DNA from: JAMOBE01 sp039908285
GTDB lineage: Bacteria > Pseudomonadota > Alphaproteobacteria > Rhodospirillales > Rhodospirillaceae
Reading direction: 5' to 3'
Assembly (NCBI GenBank): GCA_039908285.1
Contig: JAMOBE010000026.1
Location: 1 to 42,562, forward strand
Length of the DNA: 42,562 bases
The position numbers were made by a program, and so were the translations under genes. Within the stretch, counting starts at the first letter, position 1. Every line of letters begins with the position of its first letter. The notes beneath the pieces were generated by a model, which made no database searches, was not told the DNA's origin, and saw nothing but the letters and a program-made list of their open reading frames with translations. Shown here piece after piece: positions 30,176 through 38,429 of this stretch.

Positions 30176-30982
30176 ATGGCGATAACCATGGATGCTCTGG
30201 CGTTCATGACACTTATGCGGCGAAGCGATCTCCTTCCCCAGGGGGGAACGATTTTGGAACTCGGGCAGGCGGAATGGTATGGCGATGCCGATCCCCTGTA
30301 TATGCTTGATGCCCTCGAGTGCACCGGAGACGAAAGGGAACGGATTCAGGCGGACATAGCCACTGCCCGTCAGGATCTGGTGGAGGCGGACGCACAGTTC
30401 GGCCTCAATAGCCGGGAGCGCTATGCCGCTTCAGCAAGGGTCGTCGATCTGTTCTATACGGTTTTCTTTGGAACCGCTGACCGTACTGCGGTGGATCTCA
30501 AGGACTGTCCTGGTTGCCTACGACTTGACCTGAACGAACCGCACGATCTTGGGCGGCGCTTCGATGTCGTCGTCAACAATGGGACTGCCGAACACATATT
30601 CAATATCGGCAATGTCTTCAAGTTCATGCATGACCATACCGCTCAGGGTGGGGTCATGGTGCATGAGATGCCGTTTCACGGATATGTCGACCATGGCTTC
30701 TACAATATTCAGCCAACACTGCTGTTCGACCTTGCCGCCTCAAACAGTTACAAATTCGTAATGATGGTCCGGGACACGGAGGGCAGGTTCGTCGTTCTCG
30801 AGCGCCGCGAGGTTATCTGGGGGATGTACGAGAAGGGGATGATCCGCCGCAACTCAAACATCTTCGCAGTGCTGAGAAAGGATGACACCTCTCCCTTCCA
30901 GGTCCCCCAGCAGGGAGTCTATGCCGGCCGGTATACGGCGGACCAGGACGCCGTGTGGCGACTCGCCATGCGTGACGTGTGA
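30176..30982 (+). CDS. methyltransferase-like protein of unknown substrate
   Basis: 268 aa. A possible SAM-binding motif I is GGTILELGQAEWYG (24-37), and LRLDLNEPHDLGRRFDVVVN (best part DLNEPHDLG and FDVVVNNGTAEHIFN) resembles the acidic loop and motif IV/post-I region of class I methyltransferases; HEMPFHGYVDHGFYNIQPT follows as in methyltransferase-like proteins of carbohydrate gene clusters. An ~90-residue charged insertion separates motif I from the rest, so catalytic competence is uncertain. A strong AGGAGGG site (30161-30167) precedes the ATG and corA ends just before, implying co-transcription. Composition is slightly AT-richer than corA's upstream neighbours. Confidence 0.5.
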   Translation: MAITMDALAFMTLMRRSDLLPQGGTILELGQAEWYGDADPLYMLDALECTGDERERIQADIATARQDLVEADAQFGLNSRERYAASARVVDLFYTVFFGTADRTAVDLKDCPGCLRLDLNEPHDLGRRFDVVVNNGTAEHIFNIGNVFKFMHDHTAQGGVMVHEMPFHGYVDHGFYNIQPTLLFDLAASNSYKFVMMVRDTEGRFVVLERREVIWGMYEKGMIRRNSNIFAVLRKDDTSPFQVPQQGVYAGRYTADQDAVWRLAMRDV

Positions 30983-31059
30983 TCCCGCCCCGCCAGAAGG
31001 CTGACCTTCGGTCAACGACGGCAAAGAAGGTTCGATCGGATCATGGGGATATTTTGGGC

Positions 31060-31087
31060 TTGCAAAGAGACCGCCATTGCGTATGAT
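31060..31087 (+). promoter_or_regulatory. promoter of tRNA-Gly
   Basis: TTGCAA (31060-31065) and TATGAT (31082-31087), spacer 16, with the mature tRNA starting 41 bases after the -10 box. Confidence 0.6.
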
Positions 31088-31127
31088 CCGTTGCCTTGAC
31101 GCGACGCAAGTCGATCGTCAGGGGGAC

Positions 31128-31202
31128 GCGGGCGTAGCTCAGGGGTAGAGCACAACCTTGCCAAGGTTGGGGTCGAGGGTTCGAATCCCTTCGCCCGCTC
31201 CA
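31128..31202 (+). tRNA. tRNA-Gly (anticodon GCC)
   Basis: 75-nt cloverleaf with the CCA encoded. The acceptor GCGGGCG pairs with CGCCCGC, the anticodon stem CAACC pairs with GGTTG around TTGCCAA, anticodon GCC at 31160-31162, and the T arm is GAGGGTTCGAATCCCTT. Decodes GGC/GGU. Confidence 0.97.
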
Positions 31203-31231
31203 GAATTCCCAAGGAAAATCAACCGATTACA

Positions 31232-31268
31232 AAGGGCCGGGCGGAAACGCACCGGCCCTTCGGTTTTT
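31232..31268 (+). terminator. Rho-independent terminator of tRNA-Gly
   Basis: Stem AAGGGCCGG / CCGGCCCTT (9 bp) with an 11-base loop, followed by CGGTTTTT. Confidence 0.9.
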
Positions 31269-31517
31269 CGGGGAAGCTGTGTCCGGCCCTACGGGTTGCG
31301 CTCCGGCGGGCGCACGCTTCGGCGCGCAACGCTGGTTATGAAACTCAATATGTTGCAGCATCTCTAGTCTCACCCTATGGGTGAATGGCGGGCTGCAGCC
31401 CCGAAAGTCGTCTGGCGGGTCATAATTGGAACTACTGGAGATGCGCCCCGAAAGCTTGCATCCGCCGCCGTCCGGGTCGTACACTCCGGACCCGAATCGA
31501 TAGAGCCGAGACTGGTC
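31269..31517. other. intergenic region upstream of xseB
   Basis: No gene seen. It contains the palindrome TCACCCTATGGGTGA (31370-31384) and several GC-rich short hairpins near 31290-31340. It must hold the xseB-ispA-dxs promoter, which was not pinned down. Confidence 0.5.
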
Positions 31518-31769
31518 ATGACCGTCGACCCCATTCCACCCGATATCGCCGCCATGGACTTCGAGGATGCGCTGACCGCGCTGGAGGACATCGTGCGCCA
31601 GCTCGAGGGCGGCAAGGTCCGTCTGGAGGCGGCGGTCGGCGCCTATGAACGGGGCGTCAAGCTGAAACGCCACTGCGAGGCCAAGCTCAAGGAGGCGAGG
31701 GCCAAGGTGGATCGCATCACGCCGGGTCCCGATGGGGCGATCGAGGCGACGCCGATGGATGTCGGCTGA
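31518..31769 (+). CDS. xseB: exodeoxyribonuclease VII small subunit
   Basis: 83-aa helical protein of the XseB family: MDFEDALTALEDIVRQLEGG and LEAAVGAYERGVKLKRHCEAKL (core AYERGVKLKRHCE) are diagnostic. Several copies bind each XseA subunit in the single-strand DNA exonuclease used in repair. xseA is elsewhere. ATG 31518 gives the usual short N-terminus; the frame is open upstream without similarity. As in many Gram-negatives it leads the ispA-dxs isoprenoid genes, 18 bases before ispA. Confidence 0.93.
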   Translation: MTVDPIPPDIAAMDFEDALTALEDIVRQLEGGKVRLEAAVGAYERGVKLKRHCEAKLKEARAKVDRITPGPDGAIEATPMDVG

Positions 31770-31787
31770 CCGGGGAAGGGGGTTCGC

Positions 31788-32675
31788 GTGACCGCTCTCA
31801 TCGAGGCGATGGCCGAGGCCGCGTCGGCGGTCAACCGGGAGCTTGACCGCCTGCTGCCCGTGGTCGATGGGCCTGAGTCCCGGGTGTTCGAGGCCATGCG
31901 CTACGCCTCGCTCGGTGGCGGCAAGCGGCTGCGTCCGTTCCTGGTGATGACCACGGCGCGGATGTTCCGGGTGTCCGGCGTCGCCGCCCTGCGGGTCGCC
32001 GCCGCGGTCGAGATGGTGCACTGCTATTCGCTGGTCCATGACGACCTGCCGGCCATGGATGACGACGACCTGCGCCGGGGGCTGCCCACCTGCCACCGCC
32101 AGTTCGACGAGGCGACGGCGATCCTGGCCGGCGATGCCCTGCTCACCTCCGCCTTCGAGGTGCTGGCGGCGGCCGAGACCCACTCCGATCCCGCCATCCG
32201 CTGCGAGCTGGTGAATCAGCTCGCCCGCGCCGCCGGGGGCCACGGCATGGTGGGCGGCCAGATGATCGACCTTCGCGCCGCGCATCAGGACATGGACATG
32301 GCGGCGGTGACCCGCCTGCAACAGATGAAGACCGGCCGCATGATCGGCTTCAGCTGCGAGGCCGGCCCGATCATGGGCAAGGCGCCGCGGCAGGCTCGCA
32401 TGCACCTTCTGGCCTACGCCCACGACCTTGGGCTCGCGTTCCAGATCGTGGACGACCTCCTGGACGTGGAGGGCTCGGCGGCCGAACTCGGCAAGGCGGC
32501 CGGCAAGGACGAGGCCCGCGGCAAGGCCACCTTCGTCTCCCTCCTCGGGGTGGAGCGGGCGCGTTCCCAGGCGGCGATGCTGGTGGATCAGGCCGTTGCC
32601 CACCTTGACTCCTTCGATGGCGAGGCGGACCTTTTGCGGTCGGTGGCCCGGTTCGTCCTTGAGCGGCGAACCTGA
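31788..32675 (+). CDS. ispA: farnesyl diphosphate synthase (geranyltranstransferase)
   Basis: Short-chain trans-prenyltransferase (295 aa) condensing IPP with DMAPP and GPP to FPP. The first aspartate-rich motif is DDLPAMD (85-91), the second DDLLD, with GGGKRLRP (43-50) binding IPP. Residues before the first motif (HCYSLVHDD) fit an FPP/GPP rather than long-chain enzyme. A GTG start (31788) follows GGGGAAGGGGG closely. It lies between xseB and dxs in the classical order and supplies precursors for quinones, hopanoids or carotenoids. Confidence 0.95.
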   Translation: MTALIEAMAEAASAVNRELDRLLPVVDGPESRVFEAMRYASLGGGKRLRPFLVMTTARMFRVSGVAALRVAAAVEMVHCYSLVHDDLPAMDDDDLRRGLPTCHRQFDEATAILAGDALLTSAFEVLAAAETHSDPAIRCELVNQLARAAGGHGMVGGQMIDLRAAHQDMDMAAVTRLQQMKTGRMIGFSCEAGPIMGKAPRQARMHLLAYAHDLGLAFQIVDDLLDVEGSAAELGKAAGKDEARGKATFVSLLGVERARSQAAMLVDQAVAHLDSFDGEADLLRSVARFVLERRT

Positions 32676-32702
32676 ACGGGCAATCCTGAGCGGGCAATCA
32701 TC

Positions 32703-34670
32703 ATGATACGCGGACCAAGAAAGAGCGACGGCCAGGACGGTACCGCGGAGCCGAGGGTCCCGCTGCTGCCCATGGTGAGGGAGCCCATCGACATCCGCGG
32801 CATGACGGTGGATCAGCTTCGGCAGCTCGCCGACGAGGTGCGGACCGAGGTGGTGGACGCCGTGTCCCGCACCGGCGGGCACCTCGGGGCCGGGCTTGGC
32901 GTCGTCGAGCTGACCATCGCCCTGCACCACGTGTTCGAGACACCGGCCGACCGCCTCATCTGGGACGTGGGCCACCAGTGCTATCCCCACAAGATCCTGA
33001 CCGGACGGCGCGACCGCATCCGCACCCTGCGCCAGGGCGGCGGCCTGTCCGGCTTCACCAGGCGGGACGAGAGCCCCTACGACCCCTTTGGCGCCGGCCA
33101 CAGCTCCACCTCGATCTCGGCCGGGCTCGGCATGGCGGCGGCGCGCACCCTCGATGGCCGCGGCAACAGCGTCGTCTGCGTCATCGGCGACGGCGCCATG
33201 AGCGCCGGCCAGGCCTATGAAGCCATGAACAACGCCGGCTCCATGGCGAGCCGCCTGATCGTGGTGCTGAACGACAACGACATGTCCATCGCTCCGCCGG
33301 TCGGGGCCATGAGCGCCTATCTGTCGCGGCTGATTTCCTCGCGCTCGTTCCGCTCCATCCGCCACATGGCCAAGGAGGTGGCCGCCCACTTCCCCGGTCC
33401 GCTGGAGCGCGCCGCCAAGCGCTGGGACGAGTACGCCCGCGGCCTGATCACCGGCGGCACCCTGTTCGAGGAGATGGGCTTCTACTACGTCGGTCCCATC
33501 GACGGCCACCGCATCGAGCACCTGGTGCCGGTCTTGAAGAACGTGCGGGCCACCACCGATCCCAAGCCCATCCTGGTGCACGTGGTTACCCAGAAAGGCC
33601 GGGGCTATCCGCCGGCCGAACAGGCGCCGGACAAATACCACGGCGTGTCGCGGTTCGACATCGTCACCGGCGCCCAGACCAGGCCGAGAACCGACGCCCC
33701 CGACTACACCTCGGTGTTCGCGGGCGCCATGGTGGACGCGGCGGAGCGGGACGACCGCATCGTCGCCATCACCGCCGCCATGCCGGCCGGCACCGGCCTC
33801 GACCGCTTCGCCGAGCGCTTTCCGACGCGATTCTTCGATGTCGGCATTGCCGAGCAGCACGCGGTGACCTTCGCCGCCGGCATGGCCTGCGAGGGGTACA
33901 AGCCGTTCACCGCCCTGTACTCCACCTTCCTGCAGCGCGGCTTCGACCAGGTGGTGCACGACGTGGTGCTGCAGCGGCTGCCGGTGCGCTTCGCCATCGA
34001 CCGCGCCGGACTGGTGGGCGCCGACGGGGCCACTCACCACGGCGCGTTCGATCTCGCGTATCTCTGCTGCCTGCCGGACATCGTGGTGATGGCTCCCTCG
34101 GACGAGGCGGAACTGGTACACATGGTGGCGACCGCCGCCGCCATCGACGACCGGCCGAGCGCCTTCCGTTACCCCCGCGGCGAGGGGGTGGGAGTGGCCA
34201 TGCCGAATCGGGGAGTGCCGCTCGCCATCGGCCGGGGGAGGATCCTGCGCGAGGGCACCGGCATCGCCCTGCTCAGCCTGGGGACGCGCCTGGCCGAGTG
34301 CCTGCTGGCGGCCGAGGACCTGGCGGCCCGTGGGCTGTCCACCACGGTGGCCGACGCCCGCTTCGCCAAGCCCCTGGACGAGGACCTGATCCGGCGGCTC
34401 GCCAGGGAGCACGCGGTGCTGGTGACGGTGGAGGAGGGCTCGGCCGGCGGCTTCGGCGCCCACGTGCTGCACTTCCTGGCCAATGCCGGACTGCTGGATG
34501 GGCGGCTCAAGGTGCGGACCATGACGCTGCCCGACCTGTTCATCGAGCATCACACCCCAAAGGTGCAATACGACCAGGCCCGCCTGACCGCGCCCCACAT
34601 CGTGGCGATGGCGCTGACGGCCCTCGGCGTCGAGGACACGGCGGGCGCCGTGGCGACACGGGTACGGTAA
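32703..34670 (+). CDS. dxs: 1-deoxy-D-xylulose-5-phosphate synthase
   Basis: TPP-dependent enzyme (655 aa) that condenses pyruvate and glyceraldehyde-3-phosphate, the first and flux-controlling step of the MEP isoprenoid pathway. GGHLGAGLGVVELTIALH and DVGHQCYPHKILTGR near the N-terminus, GDGAMSAGQAYEAMNNAG (TPP/Mg site, with NDNDMSI), the DRAGLVGADGATHHGAFD segment and EEGSAGGFGAHV are all diagnostic. Normal length apart from a slightly long N-terminus (~25 residues before VREPIDIRGM), where a later in-frame start (the ATG at 32772) is possible. It ends 59 bases before the convergent rppH; a hairpin GCCCG-N7-CGGGC at 34690-34706 lies between them. Confidence 0.96.
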   Translation: MIRGPRKSDGQDGTAEPRVPLLPMVREPIDIRGMTVDQLRQLADEVRTEVVDAVSRTGGHLGAGLGVVELTIALHHVFETPADRLIWDVGHQCYPHKILTGRRDRIRTLRQGGGLSGFTRRDESPYDPFGAGHSSTSISAGLGMAAARTLDGRGNSVVCVIGDGAMSAGQAYEAMNNAGSMASRLIVVLNDNDMSIAPPVGAMSAYLSRLISSRSFRSIRHMAKEVAAHFPGPLERAAKRWDEYARGLITGGTLFEEMGFYYVGPIDGHRIEHLVPVLKNVRATTDPKPILVHVVTQKGRGYPPAEQAPDKYHGVSRFDIVTGAQTRPRTDAPDYTSVFAGAMVDAAERDDRIVAITAAMPAGTGLDRFAERFPTRFFDVGIAEQHAVTFAAGMACEGYKPFTALYSTFLQRGFDQVVHDVVLQRLPVRFAIDRAGLVGADGATHHGAFDLAYLCCLPDIVVMAPSDEAELVHMVATAAAIDDRPSAFRYPRGEGVGVAMPNRGVPLAIGRGRILREGTGIALLSLGTRLAECLLAAEDLAARGLSTTVADARFAKPLDEDLIRRLAREHAVLVTVEEGSAGGFGAHVLHFLANAGLLDGRLKVRTMTLPDLFIEHHTPKVQYDQARLTAPHIVAMALTALGVEDTAGAVATRVR

Positions 34671-34729
34671 ACGATTTGAAGCGCACAAAGCCCGGACCGC
34701 GCGGGCGGCAGCCCGGTGAGAAATGTGGG

Positions 34730-35206
34730 CTAGGCGATCGCCTTGACGGCGTCGCGCAGCTCGGCCACCAGCCGGACGTACAGGGCGCGCTTGAACGGCA
34801 CGATCAGCGCCGGAAGGTCGTCCACGTCGGCCCACTGCCAGCGGGAGAACTCAGGGTGGTCGCCGTCGATGCGGATGTCGGCGTCGGTGCCGGTGAAGCG
34901 CATCACGAACCACTTCTGCTTCTGCCCGCGATACCGCCCGTGCCACACCTGAGCGGCCAGGTCGGCCGGCAGGTCGTAGGCCAGCCAGTCGGTGGTTTCG
35001 GCGACGATTTCGGCCTTGTCGGTGCCGGTCTCTTCAGCCAGTTCGCGCAGGGCGGCCTGACGCGGCGTCTCGCCGTCGTCGATCCCCCCCTGCGGCAATT
35101 GCCAGGCCGGCTCGGGCGAGTCGATGCGCTGGCCGACGAACACCCGTCCCGCGCGGTTGACCAGCAACACGCCCACCCCCAGCCGATACGGTCGCTGCTC
35201 CTCCAT
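34730..35206 (-). CDS. rppH: RNA pyrophosphohydrolase (Nudix)
   Basis: 158-aa Nudix hydrolase of the RppH/NudH/IalA group, which removes pyrophosphate from 5'-triphosphate RNA to start mRNA decay and hydrolyses Ap4A-type nucleotides. The Nudix box runs from GGIDDGET to LRELAEETG (about residues 40-61). YRLGVGVLLVNRAGRVFVGQ at the start and WQLPQGGID before the box are specific to RppH. It is the last gene of the gpmI-envC-ctpA-deacetylase series, 24 bases after the deacetylase stop. Confidence 0.95.
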   Translation of the reverse strand: MEEQRPYRLGVGVLLVNRAGRVFVGQRIDSPEPAWQLPQGGIDDGETPRQAALRELAEETGTDKAEIVAETTDWLAYDLPADLAAQVWHGRYRGQKQKWFVMRFTGTDADIRIDGDHPEFSRWQWADVDDLPALIVPFKRALYVRLVAELRDAVKAIA

Positions 35207-35230
35207 GGTTCTCCGGATCCCCTGTCCTGA

Positions 35231-36856
35231 TCATTTCTTCGGTTGCACGGTGACCACCACCGCCGAGACCGGGGCGATCTGGATGCCCTTCGCCTCGAGG
35301 GTGCCCATCCAGCGCACCAGTCGTTCGAAGGTGAGCGGATAGGCCGAGGCCAGGGCCACCGCCCGTTTGCGGCTCATGGCGGCGGCGGTGAGCTGGTCGA
35401 GACGGGCGTCGATGGCCTCGCGGAAGGGCCGCTCGTCGATGGTCATGGAGGCGACCGCGAACGGCAGCCCCGGCAGCCCGCCGGCGGTCAGGACGCCTCC
35501 GTCGGCGACGGCGCCGTTGTCAAGATAGAGCAGCCCGCGCTGGCGCAGCGCCAGCAGAATCGGCAGTACCTGGGTGTGGCTGGTCAGGAAGCGGCTGCCA
35601 TGGGTGGCCAGCACGCCGACGTAGCCCGTGGTGCGGGTGAGCACGGTCTCGAGCCGCGCCATGTTGTCCTTGGGCGACAGGGCGGTCAGCAGGGCGTAGG
35701 GCCCAGGATCCACCGTCGGAAAGGTGGTGGGCTCCATGGGCAGACCGATCATGACCTCGTGTCCCTTGGCCCGCGCCCGGTCCGCCCAGTGCTTCAGGTT
35801 CTGGGCATAGGGGCTGAAGGCCAGGGTGACGGCGGCCGGCAGGCGGTCGATGGCGGCCTCGGTGGACTCCCGCCGCAGGCCGAGATCGGTCACCACCAGC
35901 GCGATTCTCGGCTTGCCGATGTCACCGTCGAAGGGACGGGCGTAGACGCTGGCCGACGAGCGGCCCTCGGCCCCCACCACCGGCAGAAGGCCCTGGGACG
36001 TCTTGGCGGTCAGATCAGGCATCGGCGCCGGCGGCAGGGGCTCGACCTTCGGCGGAACGGGCAGTTCCTCGAACCGGGGCGGCTTCTGCCCATTGGCCTC
36101 GAAGGGCGAGGGCGCCAGGGGCTCCCCGCCGGCGGCACGGGGTGCGGCGGCTGGCGCGGCGGGGGGAGCAGGGGACGCGGTCGCTGCGGGAGGGGCGGCG
36201 GGCGGCGTGGTAAGGGTTGGCGGCGCGATCGCGGGAGAAGCGGCCGGAGCGGCTGGTGCCACCGGAGCGGTGGGGGCGGGGGCGGTGGCGGGGGCGGGGG
36301 CGGGGGCGGGAGTGGACCCGGATTCGCCACCCCCGGTCAGCCACGGCCGGCGGCTGGCGGAGCGATCGGATGCGGCGACATCCCCCCCCGGGGGACTGAC
36401 GAGGGCGCCGGTCGAGGCGCCGGTCGGACGGGGGGGCATGGCCATGACCACCTTGCCGGAGGACGGAGATGTCGCCGCCGGAGGAGGAGGAGGTGGTGGT
36501 GGTGGTGGGGCCGGGGCGGCCTCGGGGGCGGCGGTGGGCAGTGGGCCGGGCAGGAAGGCGCGCTCCGCTTCTTCCTGACGCAGGTTGGCGACATACATGC
36601 GATAGCCGAAGAAGGCGCCGCCAAGGCCGAGACCAACCAGCAGCACGATGAGGGCGATCCAGCGGCGGCGGGTGGCGGCTTCGTCCTCCTCGATATCGAA
36701 CGAGCCCTCGTCGGCACTGGGTCCTTTCCTGAACAGGGAGCCGAAGAAAGACGGCCGCTCATCGCCGTCCAGCGGATCGCCGAACGGATCGTCATCGCCG
36801 CCTCCCGACCGTCCAAACGGTAGTTTCAGTCCCACGTCTCCTGTCTCGAAAATCAA
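35231..36856 (-). CDS. divergent polysaccharide deacetylase family protein (YibQ-like)
   Basis: 541-aa protein with a cytoplasmic acidic N-terminus, one membrane segment (~66-87, IALIVLLVGLGLGGAFFGYR), a long disordered Pro/Ala linker (~100-300, with runs of ten prolines and APAP repeats) and a C-terminal divergent polysaccharide-deacetylase domain (~310-541; KPRIALVVTDLGLR, VTLAFSPYAQNLKHWADRAR, HEVMIGLPMEP, GVLATHGSRF). Proteins of this family accompany EnvC and CtpA in envelope operons and probably act on peptidoglycan or another periplasmic glycan; activity is unproven. The listed start is TTG 36856; GTG 36835 is an alternative, and neither has ideal Shine-Dalgarno spacing. A palindromic element separates it from ctpA. 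Confidence 0.85.
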   Translation of the reverse strand: MIFETGDVGLKLPFGRSGGGDDDPFGDPLDGDERPSFFGSLFRKGPSADEGSFDIEEDEAATRRRWIALIVLLVGLGLGGAFFGYRMYVANLRQEEAERAFLPGPLPTAAPEAAPAPPPPPPPPPPAATSPSSGKVVMAMPPRPTGASTGALVSPPGGDVAASDRSASRRPWLTGGGESGSTPAPAPAPATAPAPTAPVAPAAPAASPAIAPPTLTTPPAAPPAATASPAPPAAPAAAPRAAGGEPLAPSPFEANGQKPPRFEELPVPPKVEPLPPAPMPDLTAKTSQGLLPVVGAEGRSSASVYARPFDGDIGKPRIALVVTDLGLRRESTEAAIDRLPAAVTLAFSPYAQNLKHWADRARAKGHEVMIGLPMEPTTFPTVDPGPYALLTALSPKDNMARLETVLTRTTGYVGVLATHGSRFLTSHTQVLPILLALRQRGLLYLDNGAVADGGVLTAGGLPGLPFAVASMTIDERPFREAIDARLDQLTAAAMSRKRAVALASAYPLTFERLVRWMGTLEAKGIQIAPVSAVVVTVQPKK

Positions 36857-36874
36857 CCCGGTATCAGGTCAGAG

Positions 36875-37070
36875 CAAACTTAAGCCCTCCCCCTTGATGG
36901 GGGAGGGTTTGGGTGGGGGTGGCAGTGAAGTGCGCACAGACAGCAGCATGTTCGCACCAAAGCCGAGTTCTTGGGCATATCCCGATGTACCTACGTGCGG
37001 CGCCGTCACCCCCACCCAACCCTCCCCCATCAAGGGGGAGGGCTTTTTTCCGCGGGAAACGGGAGTTTTT
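36875..37070. repeat. palindromic MITE-like element, copy 3
   Basis: Starts CAAACTTAAGCCC and has the same arms and core as copies 1 and 2 (GCGCACAGACAGCAGCATGT; TACGTGCGGC; CACCCCCACCCAACCCTCCC). It ends GGGCTTTTTTCCGCGGGAAACGGGAG, matching the end of copy 1, and touches the ctpA stop codon. The T-run lies on the plus strand, so it would terminate transcripts opposing the operon rather than the operon itself. Confidence 0.8.
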
Positions 37071-38429
37071 TCAGTTGACCGCCTGCGCCCGGTAGAGCGA
37101 CAGGCCGCGCAGCAGATCGAAGGCCCGGGCAAGTTGATAGTCTTCGGGACTGCCGATCTTGATGTCATTGGCCTCCGGTCCGGTCTTCTTGCCCTCGGGC
37201 TTTTCCTTCGGCGTCGGGGCCTGAGGAGAGGACGGGGGATGGGACGGGGAGTCGGCCGGCTTCTGCGACGGGTCGGACTTGACGGTATCGTTGCGCAGGG
37301 CATGGCGCAGTTCGGCTTCGCTGCGGCGATTCGTGCCGGCGATGGTCTCCAGCCGGGCCTGCTCGACCAGGATGTCGGGCTCGATGCCCACCGCCTGGAT
37401 GGAGCGGCCCGACGGCGTGTAGTAGCGGGCGGTGGTCAGCCGCATGGCGCCATAGCCCTGGAGCGGGATGATGGTCTGCACCGATCCCTTGCCGAACGAC
37501 TTGGTGCCGACCAGGATGGCGCGGTGATGGTCCTGAAGCGCTCCGGCGACGATTTCCGCGGCCGAGGCCGACCCGTCGTTGATCAGCACCACGATGGGCA
37601 GGCCGTCGGCCATGTCGCCCCGGTGGGAATTGAAGCGCTGGATGTCCTCGGCCCGGCGCGAGCGGGTGGAGACGATCTCGCCGTGGTTCAGGAAGGTGTC
37701 GGCGACGGAGATGGCCTGATCCAGGAGACCGCCCGGATTGTTGCGCAGATCGAGGACATAGCCCTTGAGCTTCGGCCCAAGCTGGTCGCGGATCTCGCGG
37801 ATGGCGCTCTGCAGGCCGCTCTCGGTGCGGTCGGTGAACTGGGTGATGCGGATGTAGCCGATCTCGCCCTCGACCCGCGACTTGACCGACTGGATCTTGA
37901 CCACCGCCCGGGTCAGGGTGAGGTCGAAGGAGTCCATACCCTCGCGCCGGATGGTCAGCCGGATGTCGGAACTGGGCGGGCCGCGCATCTTGTCCACGGC
38001 CTCGTTCAGGGTCAGGCCCAGCACCGACTGTCCATCCAGGTGGGTGATGAAGTCACCGGGCTTGACCCCGGCGCGGGAGGCCGGCGTCTCGTCGATGGGC
38101 GAGATCACCTTGACCCAGCCGTTCTCCATCGAGACCTCGATGCCGAGTCCGCCGAACTCGCCCTTGGTCTGGACCTGCATCTCCTTGTAGCTCTTCGGGT
38201 TCAGGTACCCGGAGTGCGGATCGAGGGCGCTCAACATGCCGTTGACCGCATTCTCGATGAGCTGCTGGTCACTGACCTCGTCGACGTAATCGCGCCGCGC
38301 GCGATCGAAGGCGTCGCCGAACAGGTTCAGGAGCCGGTATGTATCGGAATCGTTCTGCTGACCCGCCGAAACCGGCAGGGGCGCAAGCGCCAGCGTCAAG
38401 CCGAGCGCGAGAATTACCTTCCGTATCAT
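37071..38429 (-). CDS. ctpA: C-terminal processing protease CtpA/Prc (S41 family)
   Basis: 452-aa periplasmic serine protease. Signal peptide 1-22 (ending PVSAG), a helical N-domain (~30-90), a PDZ domain (~95-180; GIEVSMENGWVKVISPIDET, GVKPGDFI), then the S41 domain with the Ser/Lys dyad: Ser in DGSASAAE and Lys in GTKSFGKGSVQ. The C-terminal ~80 residues hold a Pro/Lys-rich linker and a short helix. It trims periplasmic proteins such as peptidoglycan enzymes. The start overlaps the envC stop by four bases (ATGA), so the two are translationally coupled. It belongs to the gpmI-envC-ctpA operon. Confidence 0.95.
   Translation of the reverse strand: MIRKVILALGLTLALAPLPVSAGQQNDSDTYRLLNLFGDAFDRARRDYVDEVSDQQLIENAVNGMLSALDPHSGYLNPKSYKEMQVQTKGEFGGLGIEVSMENGWVKVISPIDETPASRAGVKPGDFITHLDGQSVLGLTLNEAVDKMRGPPSSDIRLTIRREGMDSFDLTLTRAVVKIQSVKSRVEGEIGYIRITQFTDRTESGLQSAIREIRDQLGPKLKGYVLDLRNNPGGLLDQAISVADTFLNHGEIVSTRSRRAEDIQRFNSHRGDMADGLPIVVLINDGSASAAEIVAGALQDHHRAILVGTKSFGKGSVQTIIPLQGYGAMRLTTARYYTPSGRSIQAVGIEPDILVEQARLETIAGTNRRSEAELRHALRNDTVKSDPSQKPADSPSHPPSSPQAPTPKEKPEGKKTGPEANDIKIGSPEDYQLARAFDLLRGLSLYRAQAVN

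Noticed and set aside
31227..34835. 1202-codon open frame antisense to xseB, ispA and dxs
   Set aside because: It mirrors three well-identified genes; its composition (Gly, His, Arg, Gln rich) is the usual antisense shadow in high-GC DNA.
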